Part shown: one piece after another, positions 56,549 to 64,000 of the stretch
Layout of the letters: each line of letters opens with the position of its first letter
How positions within the stretch are numbered: the stretch's first letter is position 1
Assembly (NCBI RefSeq): GCF_004364345.1
Contig: NZ_SOCA01000005.1
Span: 124,001 to 188,000 of the forward strand
Origin: Prosthecobacter fusiformis
GTDB taxonomy: Bacteria; Verrucomicrobiota; Verrucomicrobiia; Verrucomicrobiales; Verrucomicrobiaceae
DNA: 64,000 bases
Direction: 5' to 3'
Translations under genes and position numbers: made by a program
The notes under the pieces: generated by a model
Database searches by the model: none
Seen by the model: the letters and a program-made list of their open reading frames with translations, nothing else
Told to the model about the DNA's origin: nothing

Positions 56549-56983
56549 ATGAATTTCCGCAAACAGCATTCCATTGAGCCCACGCCCATGCAGCTAGCCC
56601 CGCTGGTGGATGTGCTGTTTCTCCTGGTCATCTTCTTTGCCGTCACCTCTCATTATGCTAAAAACGAGCAGGTCATGGACATCAGCGTGCCTGCGGCTGA
56701 TGAAGGGGAGGAAAAGGAATCTCGAAATGTGGGTGAAATCATCATCAACATCAAGTCAGCCGGTGAAATCATCGTCAACGGCCAGGAACTCACAGAAGAA
56801 GAACTGCTGGTGAAGCTGCGAAACATTGCTTCTATCTATAAAGACCAAGCCGTCATCCTCCGGGGTGACGAGGTGGCCGATTACAAGTATGTAATCAATG
56901 TCCTGAATACCTGCCAGAAGGCGGGCATCTGGAACATCGCCTTTGCCACCCGCAAGCCCGAAACAGAAGCCCCGAAGAACTGA
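56549..56983 (+). CDS. ExbD/TolR family protein
   Basis: A 144-residue protein with one membrane segment (about 17-36) that includes the conserved Asp25 (P-L-V-D-V-L-F-L-L), the proton-carrying residue of the ExbB-ExbD channel. The C-terminal periplasmic domain (45-140) has the ExbD fold with the typical V-x-L-R-G-D-E block. It is 78 bases after exbB and one base before the TPR gene. Confidence 0.93.
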   Translation: MNFRKQHSIEPTPMQLAPLVDVLFLLVIFFAVTSHYAKNEQVMDISVPAADEGEEKESRNVGEIIINIKSAGEIIVNGQELTEEELLVKLRNIASIYKDQAVILRGDEVADYKYVINVLNTCQKAGIWNIAFATRKPETEAPKN

Positions 56984-56984
56984 G

Positions 56985-59450
56985 ATGCGCCGTCACGAAC
57001 TGCCCCGCCTGTTGCTCCTCATCCCTCTGCTCAGTGCCACAGTGGTCCTCGGACAGGCCGTGCCCCGCGCCATCCCTGTGGAAGAGGAAGAGCAAAAACC
57101 GATCCCACGGGCTATCCCGGTGGACCCGACTACCCGCCCCGCCCAGCCAGCCGCCCCCCCGCAGCCGAAATCACCGGATCAGGATCTCTTCGACTATGCC
57201 AGCATGGTTTATGAGCGTGGAGAATTTGCCATCGCGGCTCAATCCTTTGGACAGTATCTGCAAAATTATCCCTCAGGTGCACAGGTTCCCCTGGCCATGT
57301 TTCGCATTGGCGAATGCTACATGAAGCAGAACCAGCTCAAGGTGGCTGAGACTTATTACATGGAGGTGGTGAGCCGTTACCCCAATTCCGAGGGTGCGCC
57401 TTCCGCCGCCTACCGTCTGGGAGCAATGCGCTTCAATGCCAAAGACTTTGAAGAATCCGCACGCCAGTTCGCTTTTTGCGAAACCAAAAGCACCCTGCCC
57501 CAGGTACGCCTAGCCGCCGCGTATAATCGCGCACGTGCATACCAAATGCTCAAAGACAGTAAGCGGCAAATTGCTGCCCTTCAGTCAGTCATCGCCACCA
57601 AGACTGACAATCCTTACCGGGAAGCCTCCCTGCTGATGCTCGGCACTGTTTACTTGGCCGAAGACAAAAAGGCTGAGGCACTGCCGCTCTTCCTGGATCT
57701 GCTCAAGGAAAGCAAGGATAACGCCGTACTTTCCGAGGCAAACGTGAAGGCCGCTGTACTTCAGGCTGAGATGGGGAAACCGGACGAGTCCATCCCGCTC
57801 TTTGAACGTGCGCTGACCATTCCTGAAACAACTCCCCTAAACCGGGGCATCGCCCTCGTCGGCATCGTGCAGGCATTGTTTGCCAAAGGCGATTACGACG
57901 GAGTTATCGAAAACTACAACCGGAACTCCGGCGTCCTTCCAGATGGCGAAATTCGTCCCAAAATGCTCCTGCTTGTGGGCAATGCCTACCGGATGAAAAA
58001 AGGCTATGCACGGGCGGTTGAGGTCTATCTCATGATCGAGCAAGGCTTTCCAGGCAGTGACCAGGCTTTTGAAGCAGGCTACTGGAAGCTGTATTGTTTT
58101 TACCTTCTCGATGACCGGGATCTGGGAGACTTTGCGACTGCATTCATCCAGCGTCACATTCAAGACCGCCCTCAGCATGAATTCATCAATCTGGCCCGGC
58201 TCATCCGGGCAGATTTCTATTTCAACCATGGTGACTACGCCAAAGCTGCGGATAGCTACAGTGATGTGCGGATCGACGTTTTGCCGCCAAAACTTCAGCC
58301 GGGCACTCTTTTCAACAAAGGCTGGGCTCTTGCAGAAGCCGCACGCCATCAAGATGCCATTGGGGCATTCACCCAGTTCTTGGCCGACTACCCGGCACAT
58401 GAATTCAAGCCCAAGGCACTCGCACGCCGGGGATTGGCCTATCGCGAATCCAAGGACTTGGCCAAAGCGGTCGGCGACTTCCAGCGCGTGATCAAAGAGT
58501 ACACCAATTCTGACGCGGCGGAAATTTCATACCTCCAGTTAGGCCTTATCGCCATGGAGCAGCGAGATGCCAAGGCCATGGTCGCCGCCTTTGAAATGCT
58601 GGTGACCAAGTATCCACGCAGCAAGGCTGCAGGTCAGGCCTGGTATGGCATTGGTCGGGGATACTTCGATCAAAAGAACTGGGAAAAAGCCATTCCCGCC
58701 CTGCAAAAAGCTATTGAAACTGACAAAGAGACAAATCTGGACCGCGCCTATCAGATGCTGTTGCTAGCCTACTATGCGCAGCAGGATTTTGAGGGGCTGA
58801 GCAAGGCCATTGACGAATATCGCAAGGCTAATTCCAATGCCAACATTCCCCCCAACGTCGTTTCCTGGCTGGGCCTGAAACTTTACGACCTGAAACTCTA
58901 TGCCCGTGCCACTAAGTATCTGAGCCTGGCCACGACACCAGATGCACCTGAGAATACAGATCCTCGCGTCTGGAATTACTTGGGCATGGCATTCCTGGAA
59001 ACCAAGGATTACGAAGGCAGCATCAAGGCGACCGATTATTTCCTGGCCGTCACCCCTGACAGCGCAGTCAAGGCACGCGGGCTGATGACCAAGGGCCGGG
59101 CCCTGCTTGGTCTTGGCAAGATTGATGAAGCGGAAAAAGTGGCTCAGGAAGGGCTGGGGTTCGCCAAAGATGGTAAACCGCAGGCACTCCTGCTCATCCT
59201 CGAGGGAGATGTGGCTATGGCAGCTGGGCAGAAGCTGGAGAGCGAGGGCTCCGCAAATGCTGCCCTAGAGAAATACAAAGCTGCCGCCGGCAAATTCATG
59301 TACCCAGCCCAACTCTTCGACGATGCTGAGCTGACCCCTGAAGCCATGGACAAAGCTTCTCGTGCCTTGGAAAAGGCCGGTCAGTCCGCCAAGGCTGCCG
59401 AGTTCCGCCAGTTGCTCAAGGACCAGTATCCCCAGTATCAAGCTGAATAG
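56985..59450 (+). CDS. large exported TPR-repeat protein of the exbBD operon
   Basis: An 821-residue protein from the ATG at 56985; the frame opens 14 codons earlier inside exbD. A signal peptide (1-23), then a Pro-rich segment with two copies of an R-A-I-P-V motif (27-45), and from about 65 to 815 a chain of about fifteen tetratricopeptide-like repeats, each with Y-x-x-G-x-x-x-x-A-type packing. It is probably periplasmic and organises an envelope complex driven by ExbB/ExbD, comparable in place to YbgF/CpoB of the Tol system. Start codon one base after the exbD stop, so translation is coupled. Confidence 0.85.
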   Translation: MRRHELPRLLLLIPLLSATVVLGQAVPRAIPVEEEEQKPIPRAIPVDPTTRPAQPAAPPQPKSPDQDLFDYASMVYERGEFAIAAQSFGQYLQNYPSGAQVPLAMFRIGECYMKQNQLKVAETYYMEVVSRYPNSEGAPSAAYRLGAMRFNAKDFEESARQFAFCETKSTLPQVRLAAAYNRARAYQMLKDSKRQIAALQSVIATKTDNPYREASLLMLGTVYLAEDKKAEALPLFLDLLKESKDNAVLSEANVKAAVLQAEMGKPDESIPLFERALTIPETTPLNRGIALVGIVQALFAKGDYDGVIENYNRNSGVLPDGEIRPKMLLLVGNAYRMKKGYARAVEVYLMIEQGFPGSDQAFEAGYWKLYCFYLLDDRDLGDFATAFIQRHIQDRPQHEFINLARLIRADFYFNHGDYAKAADSYSDVRIDVLPPKLQPGTLFNKGWALAEAARHQDAIGAFTQFLADYPAHEFKPKALARRGLAYRESKDLAKAVGDFQRVIKEYTNSDAAEISYLQLGLIAMEQRDAKAMVAAFEMLVTKYPRSKAAGQAWYGIGRGYFDQKNWEKAIPALQKAIETDKETNLDRAYQMLLLAYYAQQDFEGLSKAIDEYRKANSNANIPPNVVSWLGLKLYDLKLYARATKYLSLATTPDAPENTDPRVWNYLGMAFLETKDYEGSIKATDYFLAVTPDSAVKARGLMTKGRALLGLGKIDEAEKVAQEGLGFAKDGKPQALLLILEGDVAMAAGQKLESEGSANAALEKYKAAAGKFMYPAQLFDDAELTPEAMDKASRALEKAGQSAKAAEFRQLLKDQYPQYQAE

Positions 59451-59508
59451 AGTTTAGCAAGGTGGTTAGGAAGTAGAAAACAGGCCGCTGGAGATCTTTG
59501 ACTCGCCG

Positions 59509-60165
59509 TTACTTCTCTTCAGCCAAGACCTTCAGGCGCACATTTTTGATGGCGGCCATGGTGTTGTAGGTGGTGAGGGATAAAGGGGCGTAGGCTTCGA
59601 TGGGGCCTTCACGTAGGCTGACTTTTCGGTCCTTGATGTCCTGGTCCACGACTTGTTTGTCATCCACCCAGGCACTCAGGTTTTCAGCGGTCACGCGCAG
59701 CCGGATGCTGTACCATTTGTCATCATCGTAGCGCTGATAAGTTCCGGTGGCATTGTTTGCGGCATCCTGACCATCAATGCTGCTGATGCCGGTAACGCTT
59801 CCGCCCCAGCCGCCGCAGATGAAGGTGGCGCACTTTTTTACATCTCCGATGGGGAAGGTCAGGCCGCAAAAGAAGTCCACCCCTTGGAGGCGTTTCGCCT
59901 GAAGGGTGATTTCATAATTGATGAGCGGCAGCTCTTCGATCTTTTTATAAACGACCCCGCTCAGGTTTTCGCCCTGGTTGATGATGAGCTGCCCGCCTTC
60001 GACGGAGACCTCTCCACTGCCGCCCATGTCCACAGGCTCCCAGTCATTCAGGGATTTGCCATCAAAGAGAATCCACTCAGTTTTGGCGGTTTCCGGTTTG
60101 CCGGTTTCCTGGGCGAGGAGGGAGGAGGCAGCAAAAACAGTGAGGGCTGTGAGAAGGGTTTTCAT
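59509..60165 (-). CDS. secreted DUF1080 (3-keto-disaccharide hydrolase-type) protein
   Basis: A 218-residue exported protein. Signal peptide 1-18 (cleavage near L-A/Q), then a DUF1080 jelly-roll domain (about 30-212) with the W-x-L-F-D-G-K-S-L-x-x-W opening and G-G-W-G-G block near 118. Members are exported by Planctomycetota and Verrucomicrobiota and include glycoside-cleaving 3-keto-sugar hydrolases; the substrate here is not visible. Convergent with the TPR gene and divergent from the L,D-transpeptidase gene. Confidence 0.9.
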   Translation of the reverse strand: MKTLLTALTVFAASSLLAQETGKPETAKTEWILFDGKSLNDWEPVDMGGSGEVSVEGGQLIINQGENLSGVVYKKIEELPLINYEITLQAKRLQGVDFFCGLTFPIGDVKKCATFICGGWGGSVTGISSIDGQDAANNATGTYQRYDDDKWYSIRLRVTAENLSAWVDDKQVVDQDIKDRKVSLREGPIEAYAPLSLTTYNTMAAIKNVRLKVLAEEK

Positions 60166-60282
60166 GAAGCGGGCAGAAGATGACCCTATTAAACGCAGGC
60201 TTTCGCCAAGAATAACGACATTTTACAGACGATAAAAACGAGTGGAGAGGGGGCGGGGAGCGTGCTACCCATCATTCCCTGA

Positions 60283-60903
60283 ATGAAAGCTACTCTTACC
60301 CACCGCCTTTGCCAAACCCTCGCCCTTGTGACGGTCGCTGCTGCCATGAGCAGTTGTGTCACTAAAAAATCCGGCAATTACTCCACCAGCTTTGACCCAC
60401 CGGCCAAAGCGGTCACCAATCCTTCCGCAGTGAAGGTGAAACTGAGCACCGGTGCCCAGCGCGTCTATGTGATGCAGGGCAATGAGGTCTTGCTCGCCAC
60501 GCCTTGTTCCGTGGGCACGGCCAGCACGCCTACGCCGCACGGCACTTTCCGCATTTACAGCAAGCAGGCCAACCGTCGCCGCCAGAGCCAGCCCGGCGCC
60601 GGCTATCCGATGTCCTTTTGGATGGAGTTCAAGTCCGCCTACGGTATGCATTGGGGTTGGGTGAAGCCTTATCCATGCACTCATGGTTGCGTGCGTCTGC
60701 CGATCAAATCCGCTCAGAAAATCTTCTCCATGGTTCCTACCGGTGCGCCTCTGATCATCGCGACCAGCCATCCTGAAGATGCTACCATTGGCAAAACCCT
60801 GCCGGTTCTTGATGACTCCACCCTGGCTGACCCTCCGATGAATTACATGCTCAGCGCCCAGGTGTTTGAAGATGCCAAGAAAGGCAAAATCTACACCTAT
60901 TGA
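60283..60903 (+). CDS. L,D-transpeptidase (YkuD) lipoprotein
   Basis: A 206-residue lipoprotein: signal with a lipobox A-M-S-S-C ending at Cys25, then the YkuD catalytic domain (about 50-170) with the H-x14-17-x-H-G-C-V-R-L-P motif; catalytic Cys136. Such enzymes make 3-3 cross-links in peptidoglycan or attach proteins to it. The ispH gene follows after 49 bases, so the two may share a transcript. Confidence 0.93.
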   Translation: MKATLTHRLCQTLALVTVAAAMSSCVTKKSGNYSTSFDPPAKAVTNPSAVKVKLSTGAQRVYVMQGNEVLLATPCSVGTASTPTPHGTFRIYSKQANRRRQSQPGAGYPMSFWMEFKSAYGMHWGWVKPYPCTHGCVRLPIKSAQKIFSMVPTGAPLIIATSHPEDATIGKTLPVLDDSTLADPPMNYMLSAQVFEDAKKGKIYTY

Positions 60904-60952
60904 TCTCCGTCCAGTCGTAACCTCTTCCCCTGCCCTGCTTACACCTCCGCCA

Positions 60953-62203
60953 ATGTCTGCCGCTGCTCCAGTTCCAGTTTCCCGTCGTGTCAACGTCCGT
61001 ACTCCGGAAGTCATGGAGCGCGTGCAGCAGGAGGTGGAGACGCATTACCGCAGTGCTCTGGTGGAGGAGATTCGCAAGCAGGGCAGCGTGATCCAGATCG
61101 GCAATACGACGGTCCGTCTGGCGCGTGACTTTGGCTTCTGCTACGGTGTGGAACGGGCGATCGACCTGGCCTATGCGGCGCGTCGTGTCTTTGCAGACCG
61201 ACGCGTCTTTCTCCTGGGTGAAATCATTCATAACCCGGAGGTGAACCGTCAGCTTACTGAAATGGGCATCATCAGCATCCCTGTCAGTGAGCATGAAAGT
61301 GAGATCTCTAAGCTGAATAGCGAGGATGTGGTCATCGTCCCGGCCTTCGGTGCCGAAACGAAACTAATGAAGCTCATTGCTGAGCGCGGATGCATGGTGG
61401 TGGATACCACCTGTGGAGATGTGATGAGCGTCTGGAAACGGGTGCGTAACTACGCCAAAAACGGATTTACCTCCATCATTCACGGCAAAGCCAGCCATGA
61501 GGAAACCCGTGCTACCTCTTCCCGTGCCCTGGGTGACCAAGGTAACGGACACTATTTGGTCGTGCTGACACTGGCGGATGTGGACTATGTCTGTGACTAC
61601 ATTCGCAACGGCGGAAACAAGGCGGATTTCCTGGATCGTTTTAAAGGAGCGAGTGCGCTTTCTGAGGGTTTTGATCCGGACCTGCATCTCCGCCGCGTTG
61701 GCGTTGCCAACCAGACGACGATGCTGAAATCTGAGACGGAAGAGATCCAGCGGCGACTTCAAAAAGCCATTGAAGACCGAGATGGACCTGGGACAACTGA
61801 GCCAAATTTTCAAGTTTTTGATACCATCTGCGGTGCTACACAGGAACGCCAGGACTCGCTTTTCCTGCTTCTCAAACAACCGCTCGATGTCCTGCTGGTC
61901 GTCGGCGGATACAACAGTTCCAATACCACCCACCTGGTGGAAATCGGCGAGCAAGAACTGCCGACCTTCTTTATCCGCACGGCGGAATGCCTGACCTCCC
62001 TGGAGCAGATTGTCCATTTTGACCTCCATCTGAAGGCCGAGAAAACCAGTTACTCCAGCAAATTGGCCGAGGACGGGCCAGTCATTATCGGCATCACCGC
62101 CGGTGCCTCCTGCCCTAACAATCTGATTGAAGACACCCTGCTGCGTGTTTTCCAGTTGCGCGGGATCACCGAAGATCAGGTTCGTGAGGTCGTTGGAGTG
62201 TAA
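60953..62203 (+). CDS. ispH: 4-hydroxy-3-methylbut-2-enyl diphosphate reductase
   Basis: A 416-residue IspH (LytB) from the ATG at 60953; the frame opens 29 codons earlier within the preceding gene. The three iron-sulphur ligands are visible: Cys63 (G-F-C-Y-G-V), Cys154 (T-T-C-G-D-V) and Cys387 (A-S-C-P-N-N). It is longer than the E. coli enzyme (316) and, with its N-terminal extension and internal insert near 205-270, matches the long IspH type of cyanobacteria and plants. Last step of the MEP pathway, giving IPP and DMAPP that the polyprenyl synthase fusion could use. Confidence 0.95.
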   Translation: MSAAAPVPVSRRVNVRTPEVMERVQQEVETHYRSALVEEIRKQGSVIQIGNTTVRLARDFGFCYGVERAIDLAYAARRVFADRRVFLLGEIIHNPEVNRQLTEMGIISIPVSEHESEISKLNSEDVVIVPAFGAETKLMKLIAERGCMVVDTTCGDVMSVWKRVRNYAKNGFTSIIHGKASHEETRATSSRALGDQGNGHYLVVLTLADVDYVCDYIRNGGNKADFLDRFKGASALSEGFDPDLHLRRVGVANQTTMLKSETEEIQRRLQKAIEDRDGPGTTEPNFQVFDTICGATQERQDSLFLLLKQPLDVLLVVGGYNSSNTTHLVEIGEQELPTFFIRTAECLTSLEQIVHFDLHLKAEKTSYSSKLAEDGPVIIGITAGASCPNNLIEDTLLRVFQLRGITEDQVREVVGV

Positions 62204-62215
62204 CTCCTTGAAATT

Positions 62216-62234
62216 GGATGCTGAAAAAGCATCC
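62216..62234 (+). terminator. hairpin after ispH
   Basis: Stem GGATGCT / AGCATCC with a five-base loop, 13 bases after the ispH stop. No T-run follows, so it is a weak terminator or mRNA end signal. Confidence 0.35.
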
Positions 62235-62256
62235 TGCCAAGCGTTCCTCCACAGTC

Positions 62257-62694
62257 ATGACACGACTGTTCTTTTTTCTCAGCCTCGCTGCCCTGCTCAG
62301 CTCCTGCTCGCATTCCTTCAACAAGGAATGGAACGCTGCATTGAAAGCCGGGCCGCAACCCGGGATCGCTGGAGCCTGGGAAGGAACGTGGCAGAGTGAC
62401 ATTAACAAGCACCATGGCCGCCTTCGCAGCGTGGTCGGCCCCGCGAAGAATTCGGCAGGCGACCATCCTTTCCATTACCGTGCCACCTGGGCAGGCTTCC
62501 TGAGCGGTGGCTATCGCGTGGATCACCGGGTGACAGGATCCAAGAATACCTGGCAATTTAACGGCCAGCATCAAATGCCAGGCTGGGCAGGAGGACTTTA
62601 TACCTATGAAGGCACCGTGAAGGGCGATGAATTCAGCGCCACCTACAAATGCGAGCTGGACGAAGGCACCTTCCGTATGAAGCGGGTCAAATAA
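62257..62694 (+). CDS. small lipoprotein, unknown
   Basis: A 145-residue lipoprotein from the ATG at 62257: signal peptide with lipobox L-L-S-S-C ending at Cys17, then a beta-rich domain (about 35-145) with G-A-W-E-G-T-W and Y-R-A-T-W blocks. No named family; similar small beta-barrel lipoproteins recur in Verrucomicrobiota. It follows ispH and may share its transcript. Confidence 0.78.
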   Translation: MTRLFFFLSLAALLSSCSHSFNKEWNAALKAGPQPGIAGAWEGTWQSDINKHHGRLRSVVGPAKNSAGDHPFHYRATWAGFLSGGYRVDHRVTGSKNTWQFNGQHQMPGWAGGLYTYEGTVKGDEFSATYKCELDEGTFRMKRVK

Positions 62695-62758
62695 GCGTAT
62701 GCTGGGAATGCCAAACAGATCGTTGGCATTCACTCCATGCTGACTCGCTACTGTATTA

Positions 62759-63823
62759 TCAGGCCGAAAGATCCTTGTTGAAGAACACCTTGATGAACTT
62801 CATGCCTTTCCGGTCATCATAACCGCGTTCAAGCACAGGATCGTGCTCAGTGGAGAGAGTGGACTTCACATGGATTTCCACCCCTGTATCCAGTTTTAGC
62901 ACTGCATTGATGCGTTTTTTGGCCTTGGTGACATCCTTTTTGGAGATTTCGAAAGACGTTTCCAAAGGCTGTCCCTGCTCTTCCTCCAGGCGGGCGCGCT
63001 GCTCGTGAAATTTGGATTTCGCTTCTGGGGTCTTCAGGACTTCTTCTTCGAATTCCTCCAGGTCGAATTTTTCACGCTCTTCAAAGTATTCCAAGGCTCC
63101 ACGGGCTGCATTGCAGGTTTCCCAGGGCGGGGTGTCATCGGCAGGCTTGTCTTCTTCCAAAAACTCCACTGCCATTTTGGTATAGGCATTGGTGAGGAAG
63201 GCGGCATCTGGCACCGCTTCCACTCCTAGAAAGTCGCGCACCCAGAAGCGGGAATCGCTGCCACTGCGGTCAAAAGTCAGCACGTAATAGCCCTTCTTTG
63301 ACCAGTAATCCAGAATGAGGCAGCCCTTGTCAATTTTGTCCGGGTTGATCCCCTGCTCCGTGGAAATCTGGAGGTCGCCATCGCGGGTGGAGATGCTCAG
63401 GAATGGCACCACGCTCTCGGATTTCAAGATGCACAGCCCCTGGACAAACTCCCCCTCCACCTGGGCCTCCTTGATGTGGGCAATGCAGAGATCCCCGGCT
63501 TTGATATTGGGGTGATTGGACTTGGAATATAGCCGTTTAGCGATCTCGACTCCTCGTTCATAAAGTCCGTTTTTGGTTTCGAAGATGGCTTTCACGCAAG
63601 TATTCATCTCATGCTGATCCAGCGATGAATGGTGAGTGAACCGGTGGGCCATCAGATTCTTGAACGGCTTGAGGAAGATGCCCGTCAAGGTTGGCTGATC
63701 TTCCTCAGAGATGGGAAACACTTCTTTGGATGTTTGAAGGGGTTCGTCACGCTGTGGGTTGCCCACTTTAGCGAGGACGACGTGGGTGGCAGAAGCGGTA
63801 TTGAGGCGGATCTTAACTGACAT
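62759..63823 (-). CDS. nucleoid-associated protein (NdpA/YejK-like)
   Basis: A 354-residue protein of the NA37/YejK nucleoid-associated family. The N-terminal region (1-140) contains the Q-T-S-K-E-V-F and F-L-K-P-F-K-N-L-M blocks; an acidic middle section (about 225-285) and a Lys-rich C-terminal domain (285-350) follow. Family members bind DNA or spread with the nucleoid; the role is not well defined. It stands alone on the minus strand. Confidence 0.78.
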   Translation of the reverse strand: MSVKIRLNTASATHVVLAKVGNPQRDEPLQTSKEVFPISEEDQPTLTGIFLKPFKNLMAHRFTHHSSLDQHEMNTCVKAIFETKNGLYERGVEIAKRLYSKSNHPNIKAGDLCIAHIKEAQVEGEFVQGLCILKSESVVPFLSISTRDGDLQISTEQGINPDKIDKGCLILDYWSKKGYYVLTFDRSGSDSRFWVRDFLGVEAVPDAAFLTNAYTKMAVEFLEEDKPADDTPPWETCNAARGALEYFEEREKFDLEEFEEEVLKTPEAKSKFHEQRARLEEEQGQPLETSFEISKKDVTKAKKRINAVLKLDTGVEIHVKSTLSTEHDPVLERGYDDRKGMKFIKVFFNKDLSA

Positions 63824-64000
63824 GAAGGATGGGAGTGGGAATGAGGGAGGCTCTGCGATTGGAACCTTGAAAGGGATTGAAAAGAATCCGGCTGATTTGT
63901 TAAGACGGCATGTGGGGTGGGGATACCACCCGCTGCGATCCAGCCGGATAAGATACGGGAAGGGTGCCGAACGGCTTAGCGCGGGATCTTGAGCGTCTTT
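63824..64000 (+). other. terminal spacer with nested inverted repeats
   Basis: No gene in the last 177 bases. ATCCGGCTG at 63886-63894 is matched by CAGCCGGAT at 63941-63949, with a smaller GGTGG / CCACC repeat inside, giving a possible stem-loop. It may be a terminator-like or repeat element; the window ends 50 bases later. Confidence 0.4.

Overview
The window reads as a chromosomal segment of a Gram-negative bacterium of the PVC group, most likely a Verrucomicrobiota member near Prosthecobacter/Verrucomicrobium. Reasons: outer-membrane and type IV pilus genes (LolA-like, ExbB/ExbD, two PilT-type ATPases, L,D-transpeptidase, lipoproteins); a GyrA whose N-terminal core resembles the chlamydial/PVC type; DUF1080 and Tat-exported Gfo/Idh/MocA proteins, which are common in Verrucomicrobiota and Planctomycetota; and many starts without a clear Shine-Dalgarno sequence. 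The genus is an inference, since no rRNA gene is present. There are no complete insertion sequences, prophage or CRISPR arrays. One tRNA-Ser(GCU) is present.

Layout. 0-12.9 kb is rich in signalling: a giant PAS/GAF hybrid kinase (cut by the window edge), CsbD, two transglutaminase-like proteins, sigma-54 (RpoN), an NtrC-type regulator with its REC-kinase partner, and a YihY/BrkB membrane protein. A consensus -24/-12 promoter lies in front of rpoN, and weaker matches precede a transglutaminase gene, csbD, the kinase/regulator pair and exbB, so this may be a local sigma-54 circuit. 13.4-17.8 kb is a three-gene redox/two-component module: a membrane thioredoxin-fold protein, a membrane kinase and a hybrid kinase. 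It lies between the intact brkB 3' end and a decayed second copy of that 3' end. 18.1-19.7 kb is a TetR/SDR pair with operator-like palindromes.

20-28.6 kb holds a conserved unknown protein, a DoxX / Tat-oxidoreductase / discoidin-like operon, a cyclic-nucleotide-binding protein, a second sigma-54 activator with a degenerate receiver, and a DUF116-polyprenyl synthase fusion. 28.6-33.2 kb is gene-poor, with G-rich plus-strand DNA, three small genes, a hairpin-repeat array, a MITE-like inverted repeat and a terminator that runs straight into a start codon. 33.2-50.3 kb is mostly minus-strand housekeeping: cimA, a Bax-inhibitor family protein, a LolA-like gene, thiE, gyrA and gyrB with a two-gene nucleotidyltransferase unit between them, a secreted hydrolase, lipA and a TrhO-RluA fusion.

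50.4-64 kb carries a NadD-NadK fusion, two pilus retraction ATPases, a YqjD/YqjE-like envelope cluster, an ExbB-ExbD-TPR operon, DUF1080, an L,D-transpeptidase with ispH, a lipoprotein and an NdpA-like nucleoid protein. The least ordinary items are the enzyme fusions (DUF116-prenyl synthase, NadD-NadK, TrhO-RluA), the gene pair inside gyrBA, the sigma-54 promoter set and the module flanked by a duplicated gene end.
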